A stretch of DNA of 41,638 nt from Alphaproteobacteria bacterium (GTDB taxonomy: Bacteria > Pseudomonadota > Alphaproteobacteria > UBA6615). Under the pieces are notes generated by a model. That model did no database searches, was not told the origin of the DNA, and was given only the letters and a program-made list of their open reading frames with translations. This document shows, in pieces, positions 8,510 through 17,658 of the stretch (the stretch's first letter is position 1; each line of letters begins with the position of its first letter). The position numbers were made by a program, and so were the translations under genes. The stretch is from positions 1 to 41,638 of the forward strand of contig JAJFJA010000008.1 of the NCBI GenBank assembly GCA_021774445.1. Reading direction: 5' to 3'.

Positions 8510-11500
8510 GTGAACCTGATCGGGCTTTCCATCCAACGACCGATCGCGGTGCTTGCCGCGGTGATCATGGTGGTGCTGTTCGGCTGGGTCGCCCTGCAAC
8601 GCATTCCGATCCAGATGGCGCCGGATGTGCGCCAGCCGGTGATCCATATCTCGACCAGTTGGCCGGGGGCGGCGCCGGCGGAGGTCGAACGGGAAATCGT
8701 CAACCGCCAGGAAGAAGTCCTGAAGGGTCTGGAAGGCGTGCGCTCGATGAGCAGCGTCGCCAATAACAACCGGGGCTCGGTGACGCTGGAATTTTCACCG
8801 GGCCAGAATATGGATCGGGCGTTGCTGCTGGTGGCGAATCGGCTGGACAGAGTCTCGGGCTATCCGGACGAAGCCGGGGAACCGGTGCTGGGCACTTCGG
8901 GGACGGAAGACAACGCGATTGCCTGGTTCTCGCTGACGCGGGCGCCGGGCAACGAGCGGTCGATGGTCACCTATGGCGACTTCCTGGAGGATGTGGTCCA
9001 AGAACGCCTGGAGCGGGTTAGCGGGGTCGGCGGCGTCAATATCTTCGGCGATACCCAGCGGGAAATGCGGATCGTGGTCGATCCCGCCGAACTGGCCCGC
9101 TACTCGTTGACGGTTAGCGATGTCGTCACCCGGCTGCGGCAGGATAACGCCTCGATTTCCGGTGGCGATGTCTCCGAGGGCAAGCGCCGTTATATCGTGC
9201 GGACCGAAGGCGACTTCGCCACGGTCGATCAGGTGAAAGACGTGGTGCTGCGCAGCGACGGCAGCGGCGCTATTGGACTGGGCCGGGTCACAATCGGCGA
9301 TATCGCCGACGTGTCACTTACCTACAAGCGGCTGCGGGCGGAAATCAGGCAAAATGGCGAACCGGCCATGGCCTTGAATATGGCGCGCGATCAAGGGGCG
9401 AATGTCATCGAGACGATGGCCGGAATCAAAGCCGCCGTGCGCGAGCTTGCCGCGGGGCCGCTGGCCGAGGCCGGGCTGGAAATCGACCAAATGTATGACG
9501 AGACCGTCTATGTGAAGTCGGCGATTTCCCTGGTACAGCAGAACATCTTTATCGGCGGCCTGTTGGCGGCGGCGGTGCTGATGCTGTTCCTGCGCTCGTG
9601 GCGGGCGACGCTGGTGGTGAGCCTGGCGATCCCGGTTTCGGTGATCGGAACCTTCGTCGCCATGGCGGCGCTCGGCCGGTCGCTCAACGTTATCAGCCTG
9701 GCCGGCATCGCCTTTGCCGTCGGCATGGTCGTGGATGCCGCGATCGTGGTGCTGGAGAACATTTTTCGACTGCGGCAGGAAGGCTATTCGCCCGGCGACG
9801 CCGCCTATAGGGGCGCAGCGCAAGTGTGGCCGGCGGTGCTGGTTTCGGCCCTGACGACGGTCATGGTGTTCATACCGATCCTGATCATGCAGTTGGAGGC
9901 GGGACAGCTGTTCCGCGATATCGCGGTGGCGATTTCGGTTTCGGTACTGCTGTCGCTGGTCGTGTCGATCACGCTTATCCCGGCGTTGGCGAACCGGTTG
10001 TTCAACGAGGAAACCGGCGAAACCACCGCCAAACTGCCCGGAATCGATCATTTCGGCCGCGCCTTCCGGCGATTCTGGCAATGGTTTGCCTTGCTGGTGG
10101 TGCGGCGCAAAGTGGTTGCCTTGGGGGTGGTCGCCGGCGTCACCGCGGCGGCCGTCCTGTTCACCGCGGAATTCCTGCCGAAACGGAGCTATCTGCCGAC
10201 CGGGAACCAGAACTTCGTGTTTGGATTCGTGCGACCGCCGGCGGGCTATAATCTGGATACAACAGCGAGCATCACGCGCCGGATCGAAGACGCCACACGG
10301 CCTTATTGGTCGCCCGACGAAGTGCTCCCCGAAGGTGGGCCGAGAATGGAGCGGTTCTTCTATGTAGCGCTGGAGGGACGCGCTTTCATCGGCGGAAAAT
10401 CAGTTGACCCGGACCGGGTGCGCGACCTGATCCCGCTATTGCAACGGCCGGGATCGGCAGAGCCCGGCACCTTCACCGCCGTCTTCCAACCATCGTTGTT
10501 CGGCCGGTCGGTCGGCGGCGGCAATGCCATCGACCTGGACATTTCGGGACCGGATTTGGAAACATTGGCGACGATGGGACAGCGGGTGTTCTTCCGATTG
10601 CAGCAGGCCCTGCCGGCCAGCGACGGCCACCGCATCCGGGCGATCCCGGCCCACACCCTGGGGGCACCGGAGGTCCGGGTGCTGCCCGACCGGGTGCGCC
10701 TGGCCGATAACGGGTTGTCGGCGCAGGCACTCGGGCAATCGATCGATGCCTTCAATGACGGCGTGCGGGTTGCGGAAATCACCGTGGACGGCAAACGCAT
10801 CGACCTGACCCTCACCGGCCCGCAAGCGCAACAAACCGAAACGGAAGCGATCGGCAGCCTGCCGGTGGTCACGTCGGATGGCCGAATCGTGCCGGTGGAT
10901 AATCTGGCGACCGTCGAGGTGACGTCGGGCCCGACCGAGATCAGGCGTATCGAACGCACGCGCACGGTGACCATGCGGATTACGCCGTCGGATCGCATTC
11001 CGCTGGAAACCGCCATCGAAACGATCAGGACAGACGTGGTCGAGCCATTGATCGAGGAAGGCTTGCCGGCGGGCGTGCGCTTCAACATCTCGGGCACCGC
11101 CGACAAGCTGTCACAGACCTGGAACGAGCTGGTCGTCGATCTGCTGCTGGCGCTGGTCATCGTCTATTTGGTTATGGCGGTGCTGTTCGAGAGCTTTATC
11201 TACCCGCTAATCATCATGTTGTCGGTCCCCGTGGCGGCCGCGGGCGGAATCGGCGGGCTGGCGCTGCTCAACACCGCGGTCAACCAGCCGCTGGATATGC
11301 TGACGATGCTGGGCTTCGTGATTCTGGTGGGCATCGTCGTCAATAATGCCATCCTGCTGGTGCATCAGACGCTGTATCACATCCGCGTCGAAGGGGTCGA
11401 ACCGGCAGAGGCGATCTCGCTGGCGACGCAGAACCGGGTCCGGCCGATCTTCATGTCGACGCTGACCAGCGTCTTCGGAATGCTGCCCCTGGTGCTGTTT

Positions 11501-11671
11501 CCAGGCGCGGGGTCGGAGCTCTATCGTGGCCTAGGTTCGGTGGTGCTGGGCGGGCTCGCGGTCTCGGCGGTGCTGACGATGGCCATCGTGCCGCCGATGA
11601 TGTCGTTGACGGTGGGCCTGCTCGAAGGCGGCGGGAAGACAAGGCGCCGCCGCGTGCAACCAGCCGAGTAA
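8510..11671 (+). CDS. RND family efflux transporter permease
   Basis: A 1053-residue inner-membrane RND pump with the usual plan: one N-terminal helix (SIQRPIAVLAAVIMVVLFGWV), a large periplasmic loop, helices 2-6 from about residue 340, helix 7, a second periplasmic loop and helices 8-12. The start is GTG at 8510. In helix 4 the motif reads GMVVDAAIVVLENIF, so only the first of the two AcrB aspartates (D407/D408) is present. In helix 10 the AcrB lysine position reads VGIVVNNAILLVHQ, an asparagine. This pattern occurs in RND subgroups outside the AcrB type. The substrate cannot be predicted. It is co-transcribed with the adaptor and followed 75 bases later by a Crp/Fnr regulator. Confidence 0.94.
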   Translation: MNLIGLSIQRPIAVLAAVIMVVLFGWVALQRIPIQMAPDVRQPVIHISTSWPGAAPAEVEREIVNRQEEVLKGLEGVRSMSSVANNNRGSVTLEFSPGQNMDRALLLVANRLDRVSGYPDEAGEPVLGTSGTEDNAIAWFSLTRAPGNERSMVTYGDFLEDVVQERLERVSGVGGVNIFGDTQREMRIVVDPAELARYSLTVSDVVTRLRQDNASISGGDVSEGKRRYIVRTEGDFATVDQVKDVVLRSDGSGAIGLGRVTIGDIADVSLTYKRLRAEIRQNGEPAMALNMARDQGANVIETMAGIKAAVRELAAGPLAEAGLEIDQMYDETVYVKSAISLVQQNIFIGGLLAAAVLMLFLRSWRATLVVSLAIPVSVIGTFVAMAALGRSLNVISLAGIAFAVGMVVDAAIVVLENIFRLRQEGYSPGDAAYRGAAQVWPAVLVSALTTVMVFIPILIMQLEAGQLFRDIAVAISVSVLLSLVVSITLIPALANRLFNEETGETTAKLPGIDHFGRAFRRFWQWFALLVVRRKVVALGVVAGVTAAAVLFTAEFLPKRSYLPTGNQNFVFGFVRPPAGYNLDTTASITRRIEDATRPYWSPDEVLPEGGPRMERFFYVALEGRAFIGGKSVDPDRVRDLIPLLQRPGSAEPGTFTAVFQPSLFGRSVGGGNAIDLDISGPDLETLATMGQRVFFRLQQALPASDGHRIRAIPAHTLGAPEVRVLPDRVRLADNGLSAQALGQSIDAFNDGVRVAEITVDGKRIDLTLTGPQAQQTETEAIGSLPVVTSDGRIVPVDNLATVEVTSGPTEIRRIERTRTVTMRITPSDRIPLETAIETIRTDVVEPLIEEGLPAGVRFNISGTADKLSQTWNELVVDLLLALVIVYLVMAVLFESFIYPLIIMLSVPVAAAGGIGGLALLNTAVNQPLDMLTMLGFVILVGIVVNNAILLVHQTLYHIRVEGVEPAEAISLATQNRVRPIFMSTLTSVFGMLPLVLFPGAGSELYRGLGSVVLGGLAVSAVLTMAIVPPMMSLTVGLLEGGGKTRRRRVQPAE

Positions 11672-11746
11672 TTCGCCGCACTCGCCTTTGTCACGTGCAC
11701 CGGATAGCATTGGCCGATCGTGAGCTGACCGAAGAGGGCGGCCCGA

Positions 11747-12442
11747 ATGGGCACGGACTCAAAGCGAAATCTTGCCAATGTGAGCCTGTTCCAGGAATTG
11801 GACGAGGCCAGCCTGAAACGCATCGCCGAGCGCTGCCGGTGGCACACCTATGGCGACCACGAAATGATCATCGATCGGGAGAGCGAGACCCGAGACGTCT
11901 TCTTCGTGACCGCCGGGAAGGTTCGGGTGGTCAACTACTCGCTATCGGGGCGGGAGATCGCGTTCGACGATATCGACGTCGGAGGCTTCTTCGGCGAACT
12001 GGCGGCGTTGGACGGTTTGCCACGGTCGGCCACCATCGTGGCCTTGGGAGAGACCACCGTCGCGGCGCTGGCGCCAAGCCTATTCGTTAATCTGCTGGAG
12101 GATCATCCCGAAGTGGCGCTGCGGGTGATGCGGTGGCTGGCCCATGTGGTGCGGACGGCCTCCGAGCGGATCATGGATCTGAGCACCCTGGGGGCGCATA
12201 ACCGGGTACATGCCGAGTTGTTGCGGCAAGCGCGGGCGACCGCGGGCGAGAATCAGGCGGAAATCAGGCCGGTGCCGGTGCATGGGGACATCGCCAGCCG
12301 GGTGAGCACGACACGCGAAACAGTCGCGCGGGTGTTCAGCGATCTGACGCGGCAAGGCCTGATCAAGCGCCAGCGCGATGCGCTGTTGGTACTGGATCTA
12401 GATCGGCTGGAAGAAATGGTGGAGTTGTTCCGCGGCGTCTAG
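11747..12442 (+). CDS. Crp/Fnr family transcriptional regulator
   Basis: A 231-residue protein with an N-terminal cyclic-nucleotide-binding beta-roll (about residues 12-125), a dimerisation helix (HPEVALRVMRWLAHVVRTAS) and a C-terminal winged helix whose recognition helix lies in VSTTRETVARVFSDLTRQG. The phosphate-binding cassette reads FFGELAALDGLPRSAT; the Glu, Arg and Ser/Thr residues needed for cyclic nucleotide binding are all there. It has no N-terminal cysteine set like FNR, so an oxygen-sensing cluster is unlikely. It follows the RND genes on the same strand after 75 bases and may control them or sense a general cAMP signal. The target is unknown. Confidence 0.93.
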   Translation: MGTDSKRNLANVSLFQELDEASLKRIAERCRWHTYGDHEMIIDRESETRDVFFVTAGKVRVVNYSLSGREIAFDDIDVGGFFGELAALDGLPRSATIVALGETTVAALAPSLFVNLLEDHPEVALRVMRWLAHVVRTASERIMDLSTLGAHNRVHAELLRQARATAGENQAEIRPVPVHGDIASRVSTTRETVARVFSDLTRQGLIKRQRDALLVLDLDRLEEMVELFRGV

Positions 12443-12490
12443 AGCGGCACGCAAAGCTTACACCAAGCCAAACACATAGGATTGGCTGAC

Positions 12491-12527
12491 GCTCGCGGTT
12501 GTCGTCGCGAGCGCGGGCGGCCGCCCG
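12491..12527. terminator. Paired GC hairpins between convergent genes
   Basis: Between the convergent Crp-type and aldolase genes lie a 7-bp stem (GCTCGCG 12491-12497, CGCGAGC 12506-12512, 8-base loop) and a perfect 14-base palindrome (12514-12527). Neither is followed by a T-run. They may block read-through from both sides in a factor-assisted way, but could also be a mobile palindromic repeat. Confidence 0.4.
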
Positions 12528-12557
12528 GTTGGGCTCAGATACCGGCGCCGGCGACGG

Positions 12558-13328
12558 CTATGTGCCCAAGCCCTCTTTGACGGTCGCGACATCGGCCGCC
12601 GCCTTGGCGGCGAGCAAACGGGTGTCCGACGCAATGGTGACCAGTTGGTAGCCAAGTCTGGTCATGCGCAGGGCGTATTCCGGCGTGACGGTGTGGATGC
12701 CGCCGACGACGCCATGGCGTTTCGCGACCTCGAGAATATGCTTCTGGGCCTCGTAAACCGGGCCGTCCGGCACATCCTGACGAGGTGGGTGGCCGAGCGC
12801 CAGGGACAGGTCCGAGGGGCCGACATAGATGGCGTCGAGGCCCGGCGTGCTCATGATATCCTCGAGATTCTCCATGGCCTCTGCGGTCTCGATCATGGCG
12901 ATGGCAAGCACCGTGTCGTTGGCGTGCTCGGGATAATCGGCGCCGCCATAGAGCATCGCGCGCGCCGGCCCGAAACTACGGGTGCCGACCGGTGCGTAGC
13001 GGCAATAGGAGACGAATTCCTCGGCTTGGCGGCGGTTGCTGATCATCGGGCAGATAATGCCGTACGCGCCCGCATCGAGGGATTTCATGATGATCGCCGG
13101 GTCGAGCCAGGGGACGCGTGCCATCGGCACGATATCGGTGGTCGACACGGCCTGCAGCATGGTGACGGCGGTTTGGTAGTCGACAATGCCATGCTGCATA
13201 TCGACCGTCAGCGAATCCCAACCGGCGTGGGCCATGATCTCAGCAGAGAAGGCGCTGGGAATACCGAGCCAGCCATTGACCGCCGATTTGCCGTCCTGCC
13301 ACAGGGTCCTAAGTCGATTTTCGCGCAT
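12558..13328 (-). CDS. HpcH/HpaI family aldolase (2-oxo acid aldolase)
   Basis: A 256-residue class II pyruvate aldolase of the HpcH/HpaI family, which cleaves 4-hydroxy-2-oxo acids to pyruvate and an aldehyde with a divalent metal. Active-site segments are SLTVDMQHGIVDY (base histidine), MARVPW (pyruvate-binding arginine), IAMIETAEAMENLEDI (metal glutamate) and IYVGPSDLSLALG (metal aspartate). The open frame runs up to 13472, but the ATG at 13326-13328 begins directly at the family N-terminus (MRENRLRTLW) and gives the usual length. It lies 35 bases downstream of the transporter gene on the same strand, so the pair may import and cleave a sugar-derived acid. The natural substrate is not deducible. 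Confidence 0.92.
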   Translation of the reverse strand: MRENRLRTLWQDGKSAVNGWLGIPSAFSAEIMAHAGWDSLTVDMQHGIVDYQTAVTMLQAVSTTDIVPMARVPWLDPAIIMKSLDAGAYGIICPMISNRRQAEEFVSYCRYAPVGTRSFGPARAMLYGGADYPEHANDTVLAIAMIETAEAMENLEDIMSTPGLDAIYVGPSDLSLALGHPPRQDVPDGPVYEAQKHILEVAKRHGVVGGIHTVTPEYALRMTRLGYQLVTIASDTRLLAAKAAADVATVKEGLGT

Positions 13329-13363
13329 GCTCGCTCCGCTACCCGCTTGAAATTCAGCTGTTC

Positions 13364-14761
13364 CTATGCCGGAGCATCGAATGGTGCCGCCGGCTTGGGA
13401 GCGCCGATGTTGCCTGCCGCAATGGCTTTTTGCAACGCTTGTTGCCGTTCCGCCGTTATTGGATAGCGCCATGCAACCGCGGCCGCAACCAGTTTGAAGC
13501 CGACTGGGAGGATTCCGAACAGAATCGCCAGGGTCAGCAACGCCTCGGGCGAGTTGGTGGTGCTGTAGGCATCAAATCCCGTTCTGGCGAGAATGGAGAA
13601 AGATATGCCCACGGCGAGAGCAAGCGCGACTTTCGCAACCATCGCCCAGAGCGCGAAAAATATGCCGGCGCGCCGGCGACCGCCATTGAGGGTGTCTTGA
13701 TCAACAACGTCAGCCAGCATGGCGCCGGGCATCGCCAGATCAGCGCCGAGCGTCAACCCGGCAACCACGATAATGGCGAGGAAGGCGACGATCTCCCCGG
13801 GGCCGACCAAAGGCACAAAAGCAAAAGCAGCGGCGGCCAGCAGCATGGCAATACACCAGGCACGGTGTTTGCCGAGACTGCGGGAGAGTGTTAGCCAGAT
13901 CGGCGTGCCGACGATGGCGGCGAGGAAATAGGCGCTCAGCAACATGCCGGTAGCCCCCGGCTCGGCCAACCGGTGACGGACGAAGAAGAAGAACAGCGTG
14001 GCCGGGAAGGCGTTGGCGATCCCATTAAGAAAATAGGGTACCAGGACTAGTCGGAACGGCCGATTCGCGATCAGGAGAGCGACGCTGCGGCGCCAGGCCC
14101 CGGGACGCGTCTCTCGGTCGGCCGCCGGCGGAGGCGGCAGCGCCGGCTCCGGCACCTTGAGAAAGAGCACGAGCAAGGTGACCGGTAGCATCGCCAAACC
14201 GACCCAGGCGATGAGCTCCAGGGCCGGAGCGCCGACGACGTCAGTACCAGCATCCCTGGCCATCCAGGCGAGGGTGGCAGCCAGCAAGGTCCCGAGAGCC
14301 GCGAAGACATGACGATAGGCAAAGACACGACTGCGCTGGTGATAGCTGTCGCTGAGCTCGGCCCCCCAGACCGTGTAGGGCATGAACAGCATGGTGCCGG
14401 AGGTGAAGAAAACCATGCTCCAGCCCAGCAAATAGAACGCGCCGATGCCCGGCGGCGGCACATAGAGCGCATAAATAGACGCGGATAACGGCAGCCAGGC
14501 GATCAGGACCCAGGGCCGACGGCGGCCGAACCGCGTGCGTGTCCGGTCGCTTAACCAGCCGACCAGCGGATCGGTGATGACATCCCAGAGGCGGGTCAGG
14601 GGGACGACGAGCGCCAGCTGGGCCATGGCAATCCCGGCGGACTCGGCATAGACGGTCGGCAGAATGATGAACATGCCGACAGCCAGGGTGGATAAGGGCA
14701 GGGCGCTAAAGCCATAAGCCAGCAAACGGCTGGCCGGTAAGGGCGGCGGGGATACGGACAT
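13364..14761 (-). CDS. GPH/MFS-type cation:sugar symporter family protein
   Basis: A 465-residue twelve-helix carrier of the glycoside-pentoside-hexuronide (MelB-like, MFS_2) family. The clearest mark is the helix 2-3 segment RLWDVITDPLVGWLSDRTRT followed by RFGRRRPWVL, the D...D...R...GRRRPW pattern of this family. Members couple sugar or sugar-acid entry to Na+ or H+. The gene precedes the HpcH/HpaI aldolase and lies 35 bases from it, so it probably imports the substrate of that aldolase or its precursor. It starts at ATG 14761; no strong ribosome site was recognised. Confidence 0.87.
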   Translation of the reverse strand: MSVSPPPLPASRLLAYGFSALPLSTLAVGMFIILPTVYAESAGIAMAQLALVVPLTRLWDVITDPLVGWLSDRTRTRFGRRRPWVLIAWLPLSASIYALYVPPPGIGAFYLLGWSMVFFTSGTMLFMPYTVWGAELSDSYHQRSRVFAYRHVFAALGTLLAATLAWMARDAGTDVVGAPALELIAWVGLAMLPVTLLVLFLKVPEPALPPPPAADRETRPGAWRRSVALLIANRPFRLVLVPYFLNGIANAFPATLFFFFVRHRLAEPGATGMLLSAYFLAAIVGTPIWLTLSRSLGKHRAWCIAMLLAAAAFAFVPLVGPGEIVAFLAIIVVAGLTLGADLAMPGAMLADVVDQDTLNGGRRRAGIFFALWAMVAKVALALAVGISFSILARTGFDAYSTTNSPEALLTLAILFGILPVGFKLVAAAVAWRYPITAERQQALQKAIAAGNIGAPKPAAPFDAPA

Positions 14762-14910
14762 CGGTGCTCGGCTATCGAGCCGTCCGGCGGATCTGGGTAG
14801 TCGCCATAACCCAGAATACTACCCGTTTACGGCGATTCGGGGCGGTAAAGTCATCGTTAGGTTATCGGCGGACCGCGGCGGTTTCCCCATGCCATTCGCG
14901 GCCGATCCCC

Positions 14911-15570
14911 TCACCCCGGCTCACTGACGAAAACGTGTTCCGTATTGGGCAGGTGGCCATAGGCCTCCGCGGGCACAATCGGCAACTCCTCGCCAACGAC
15001 CTCACCCGGCTTGGACCAGAGTAAATCCAGCGCCCAGGTGCCCTTTTTCTGGAAGTAGTTGATATTAATGGGATACCAGCCGGCTTCGGCGATCTCGACC
15101 GGGATGGGATCGGACAGGCGGTTGCCATTGAGATGCTTGTCCGGGTCTTCGAACAAGAACTTGCCACCGAGTTCGATGCGGATGCCGTCGTTGGAGAGCA
15201 CGGCCAGGTGGTAGAGACCGGCCTCGGGGAAATTGATCAGGCCGTTGATGAGCGCGCCGACCCCCTGGCTGCGGTCGGAGGTGAAGACCTTCTCGTCATA
15301 TTCCTCGAAGAAAGTGTCGATCTTCAGGATCGGTTCGCCCGGGTGCCCGTCGCGGGACCGCACCAGGCGCTCCATCTCCCACATAAAATCGAACATGGCG
15401 AAATAATAACGGACGGCAAGACCGGGCTGCACGGCCGCCGCTTCGGGCTGGGGCTCCAGGCGCTGTAGTCCGGTCAGCGCCTCCTGGGCCGAGGCCGCGG
15501 GTGAAAGGGCCAGGCCGGACATCAGTGAAAAGGCAACGGCAATGGCCGTACCGCTGATTGTTCTAAGCAT
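14911..15570 (-). CDS. Secreted PA14-domain protein
   Basis: A 219-residue exported protein. The first 29 residues form a clear signal peptide (hydrophobic core GTAIAVAFSLMSGLAL, cleavage after ASA or SAQ). The rest reads as a PA14-like beta-barrel: INFPEAGLYHLAVLSNDG, IRIELGGKFLFED, a gap, then GWYPININYFQKKGTWALDL. PA14 domains bind carbohydrates or pack against hydrolase domains, but here no catalytic domain is attached. The ATG at 15568-15570 is chosen over the upstream 15645 start because a GGAGGAA ribosome site sits eight bases before it and the signal peptide follows at once. The gene is alone, with 149 bases to the transporter behind it. Confidence 0.75.
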   Translation of the reverse strand: MLRTISGTAIAVAFSLMSGLALSPAASAQEALTGLQRLEPQPEAAAVQPGLAVRYYFAMFDFMWEMERLVRSRDGHPGEPILKIDTFFEEYDEKVFTSDRSQGVGALINGLINFPEAGLYHLAVLSNDGIRIELGGKFLFEDPDKHLNGNRLSDPIPVEIAEAGWYPININYFQKKGTWALDLLWSKPGEVVGEELPIVPAEAYGHLPNTEHVFVSEPG

Positions 15571-15987
15571 ATTGCGAGTTCCTCCATAGAAACGGGCGGC
15601 TCGACGCGCCAAAGACTCAGATAGTCGCGCCGGCGGCCTCTTCATCTGCCAAATTCGTGATTAGGGTAAACTAGGTCATGCTTGGCCGCCTATACCGCTG
15701 ACGAACTAGGCGGCATTTGTGGCTAGTTCGTGGTGCGCCGAAATCATACCAATACCCTGGCCAACGCCGATATGGAGGCGGTTAGGGGCCTAGCGACCGT
15801 TGGGCGATCGCAGATCCAAGGCCGTCATGGCCGAACGATTTTCGTGCTCCGGAGAGCGGCTCGACCCTATGGTTACTAACGGGTTGTTAGAGATGTGTTT
15901 TTATTCTCCGGGGCGGCCCGGCGAGACGACGGGTCCTTGAGCTATTGGTATGCCGCAGGTCGCGGTGGAGGAGGAGGCTCGCTACAT
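15571..15987. other. 417-base intergenic region
   Basis: This stretch separates the divergent PA14-protein and small hypothetical genes and must hold promoters for both. I see one inverted repeat (15701-15731) and a purine-rich ribosome site just before 15988. No convincing open frame, RNA fold with T-run or clear sigma-70 box pair was found. Confidence 0.5.
15701..15731. repeat. Perfect 9-bp inverted repeat (possible operator)
   Basis: ACGAACTAG at 15701-15709 pairs exactly with CTAGTTCGT at 15723-15731 across a 13-base spacer. It lies 131 bases upstream of the PA14-protein start. There is no T-run after it on either strand, so a regulator site is more likely than a terminator. The half-site CTAGTTCGTC also occurs upstream of ftsZ near 20060. 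Confidence 0.4.
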
Positions 15988-16323
15988 ATGCCTTACGAAC
16001 ACCGGCAGATAGTCTTTACAGGCGAGGAGTTATCCGAGGCAGTCGAGGCCCACAACCGGATGGTGGATCCGCCCGCTATCCTTGGCGAGTATCACTCCAG
16101 CTGGGTCGAGGACGACGAGGTCAAGGCAAAAAGTCTGATCCCCGATGCCGAGGCGACCCAGGATCTAGTGGTTACGTTGCCAAAGAAATTCGTTCTCGGA
16201 TCACTGATCCGCTTTTGCGTGGAAAGCAATATCAAGCTGCCAAGGGCCGGCCGGAAAACCTTCATGTTTGTCGGCGGCAAAGCCTGCCTGGAAATCGTTC
16301 TGGACCCAGACGATCACCGATAA
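15988..16323 (+). CDS. Small conserved-looking hypothetical protein
   Basis: A 111-residue protein of unknown function. I do not recognise a family. It begins MPYEHRQIVFTGEELSEAV, has a charged acidic middle (SSWVEDDEVKAKSLIPD) and a more hydrophobic C-terminal half (VLGSLIRFCVESNIKLPRAG, then FMFVGGKACLEIVLD), suggesting a small soluble alpha/beta domain. The frame is open from 15895, but the ATG at 15988-15990 is preferred: a GGAGGAGGAGG stretch ends about ten bases before it, and the residues upstream are glycine-rich low complexity. It has no signal peptide or membrane segment. It faces the SprT-like gene tail to tail. Confidence 0.6.
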   Translation: MPYEHRQIVFTGEELSEAVEAHNRMVDPPAILGEYHSSWVEDDEVKAKSLIPDAEATQDLVVTLPKKFVLGSLIRFCVESNIKLPRAGRKTFMFVGGKACLEIVLDPDDHR

Positions 16324-16342
16324 ACCTGAGGCAGGCAAACCA

Positions 16343-16377
16343 ACAAAAGGGCCGCATCACTACATGTGACGCGACCC
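16343..16377 (-). terminator. Intrinsic terminator after the SprT-like gene
   Basis: On the minus strand an imperfect stem (GGGTCGCGTCAC / GTGATGCGGCCC, loop ATGTA, two mismatches) is followed at once by TTTTGTTGG. It lies about 170 bases past the SprT-like stop codon. The plus-strand side lacks a T-run, although the same stem could slow transcripts of the hypothetical gene. Confidence 0.6.
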
Positions 16378-16549
16378 AGTTAGAAAGTGGGCCTCAATGG
16401 CGGAGACACCGGCCAGGATTCGGTAGGTTTTCCGATACAGCCCCGCCTTAATCGAGGACATTGGGATCATAACATGCGCGCGGTCCCGCGCACCGTCAGA
16501 GCCGCGATGTCCGAAATTTGACTCGATTGCGGCGACGGCTGCCGCCGGA

Positions 16550-17071
16550 CTACCGGCCGGTCTTGGCAATCACGGATAACCGTCCCCGCCTGGGTCCGCA
16601 GGATCGGCAATAACACTCGGTAATGCGGCGGCGCGGCCGGCGAACGAAATGGTAGGCCTCGCCACAATGGTTGCAGATCCAGGTCACAATCGCATGGGTC
16701 TCACGCGAGAGATACTCGATCTCGTGGCTGACCTCCGGCGGTTCGCCGAGCATGTGCATGACGCGGCGCCAGCGGGCGTCATGGCGGCAGTTTCGGCGGT
16801 GGTGAATGTTCGCAATGATGTGCGCGCATTCATGGAGGAAGGTGGCATCCCGGTCGAGTTCCCGACCGGGATGCAAAAGCCGGGTGTTGAGGACGATCCG
16901 CCGATCGTCGGTATAGGCGATACCGGCCTGGGTCTTGGCTCGCCCGCTGGCCTCGACACGGCTGTCGAGGCAGACCTGATAAGCCTCGCCTAAGCGGGCG
17001 GTCACCGATAGTTTCGAGTCCAACGACCAGGATTCGGCCAACTCTCTTACGGTGCCAATCGCACGTGGCAA
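16550..17071 (-). CDS. SprT-like zinc metalloprotease domain protein
   Basis: A 173-residue SprT-family protein. The zinc-protease motif is HECAH (in FLHECAHIIANIHH), followed by HDARWRRVMHMLG, which can give the third ligand. The C-terminal 45 residues form a zinc ribbon with CNHCG and CYCRSCG. Spartan/SprT domains in eukaryotes cut proteins crosslinked to DNA; bacterial SprT roles are not well defined. Length and domain order match bacterial SprT. The ATG at 17071 gives a compact N-terminal helix before the domain. It is divergent from the VanZ-like gene. Confidence 0.87.
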   Translation of the reverse strand: MPRAIGTVRELAESWSLDSKLSVTARLGEAYQVCLDSRVEASGRAKTQAGIAYTDDRRIVLNTRLLHPGRELDRDATFLHECAHIIANIHHRRNCRHDARWRRVMHMLGEPPEVSHEIEYLSRETHAIVTWICNHCGEAYHFVRRPRRRITECYCRSCGPRRGRLSVIAKTGR

Positions 17072-17195
17072 AGCGGCCTCATCAGTTTGAACGGAAATCG
17101 CGCCGAAGTACCTCGGGTCGTGTCATATTGCGTGGCCGACTCGAGGCGGGCAACAGGGCCCAGCCGATTTTCCTGTGCATATCTGGAGGTGGCGT

Positions 17196-17588
17196 TTGAA
17201 CACGGCGATTCGGTTAGCCGCGCGCGTGGTTTTTGGCCTCGGCGTGGTCGTCGTGACGCTGCTGTCGCTGATGCCTTCGGCAGTGCTGCCAGCGCCCGAC
17301 ATCTGGGACAAGGCGCAGCACTTCATGGCCTATGGCGTACTGGGTCTATGCGGCGCGATCGGTTTTCCAACGCGGCCGACGACAAGGCGGATCGTCATTG
17401 GCTTGGTGTTGTTAGGCATCGCATTGGAAATCGGACAGTTGTTTGTCGCCGGGCGCGACGGCACCTTCGGAGACGCCTTGGCCAATGGTCTCGGCGCGGT
17501 CACCGGTCTGTCAGCCGCACAGTTGGCACGATTGCTGGGCAACCGTTTGCTGACGCCGCGGGCAGTGCGCAACGCGCCGCGCGGTTGA
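17196..17588 (+). CDS. VanZ-like family membrane protein
   Basis: A 130-residue integral membrane protein of the VanZ-like family. Four hydrophobic segments are visible: RVVFGLGVVVVTLLSLMP, the HFMAYGVLGLCGAIGF region, IVIGLVLLGIALEIGQLF and ALANGLGAVTGLSAAQL. Family marks are DKAQHFMAYG near residue 38 and the EIGQLFVAGRDGTFGDALAN stretch. VanZ lends low teicoplanin resistance in enterococci, but the role of proteobacterial homologues is unknown. The frame has an ATG at 17175, yet TTG at 17196-17198 is preferred because GGAGGTG lies just upstream and the protein then starts with a normal first helix. Confidence 0.85.
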   Translation: MNTAIRLAARVVFGLGVVVVTLLSLMPSAVLPAPDIWDKAQHFMAYGVLGLCGAIGFPTRPTTRRIVIGLVLLGIALEIGQLFVAGRDGTFGDALANGLGAVTGLSAAQLARLLGNRLLTPRAVRNAPRG

Positions 17589-17658
17589 GTCATTGTTGAG
17601 GCATTCCACCGCAGGCGGTGTCAGCGCTGAATCCGCGTGATATACGAGTCTCGTTCTT

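Noticed and set aside
9314..10081. 255-codon minus-strand frame opposite the RND permease
   Set aside because: Its composition is a shadow of membrane helices and the opposite frame is a clear RND pump.
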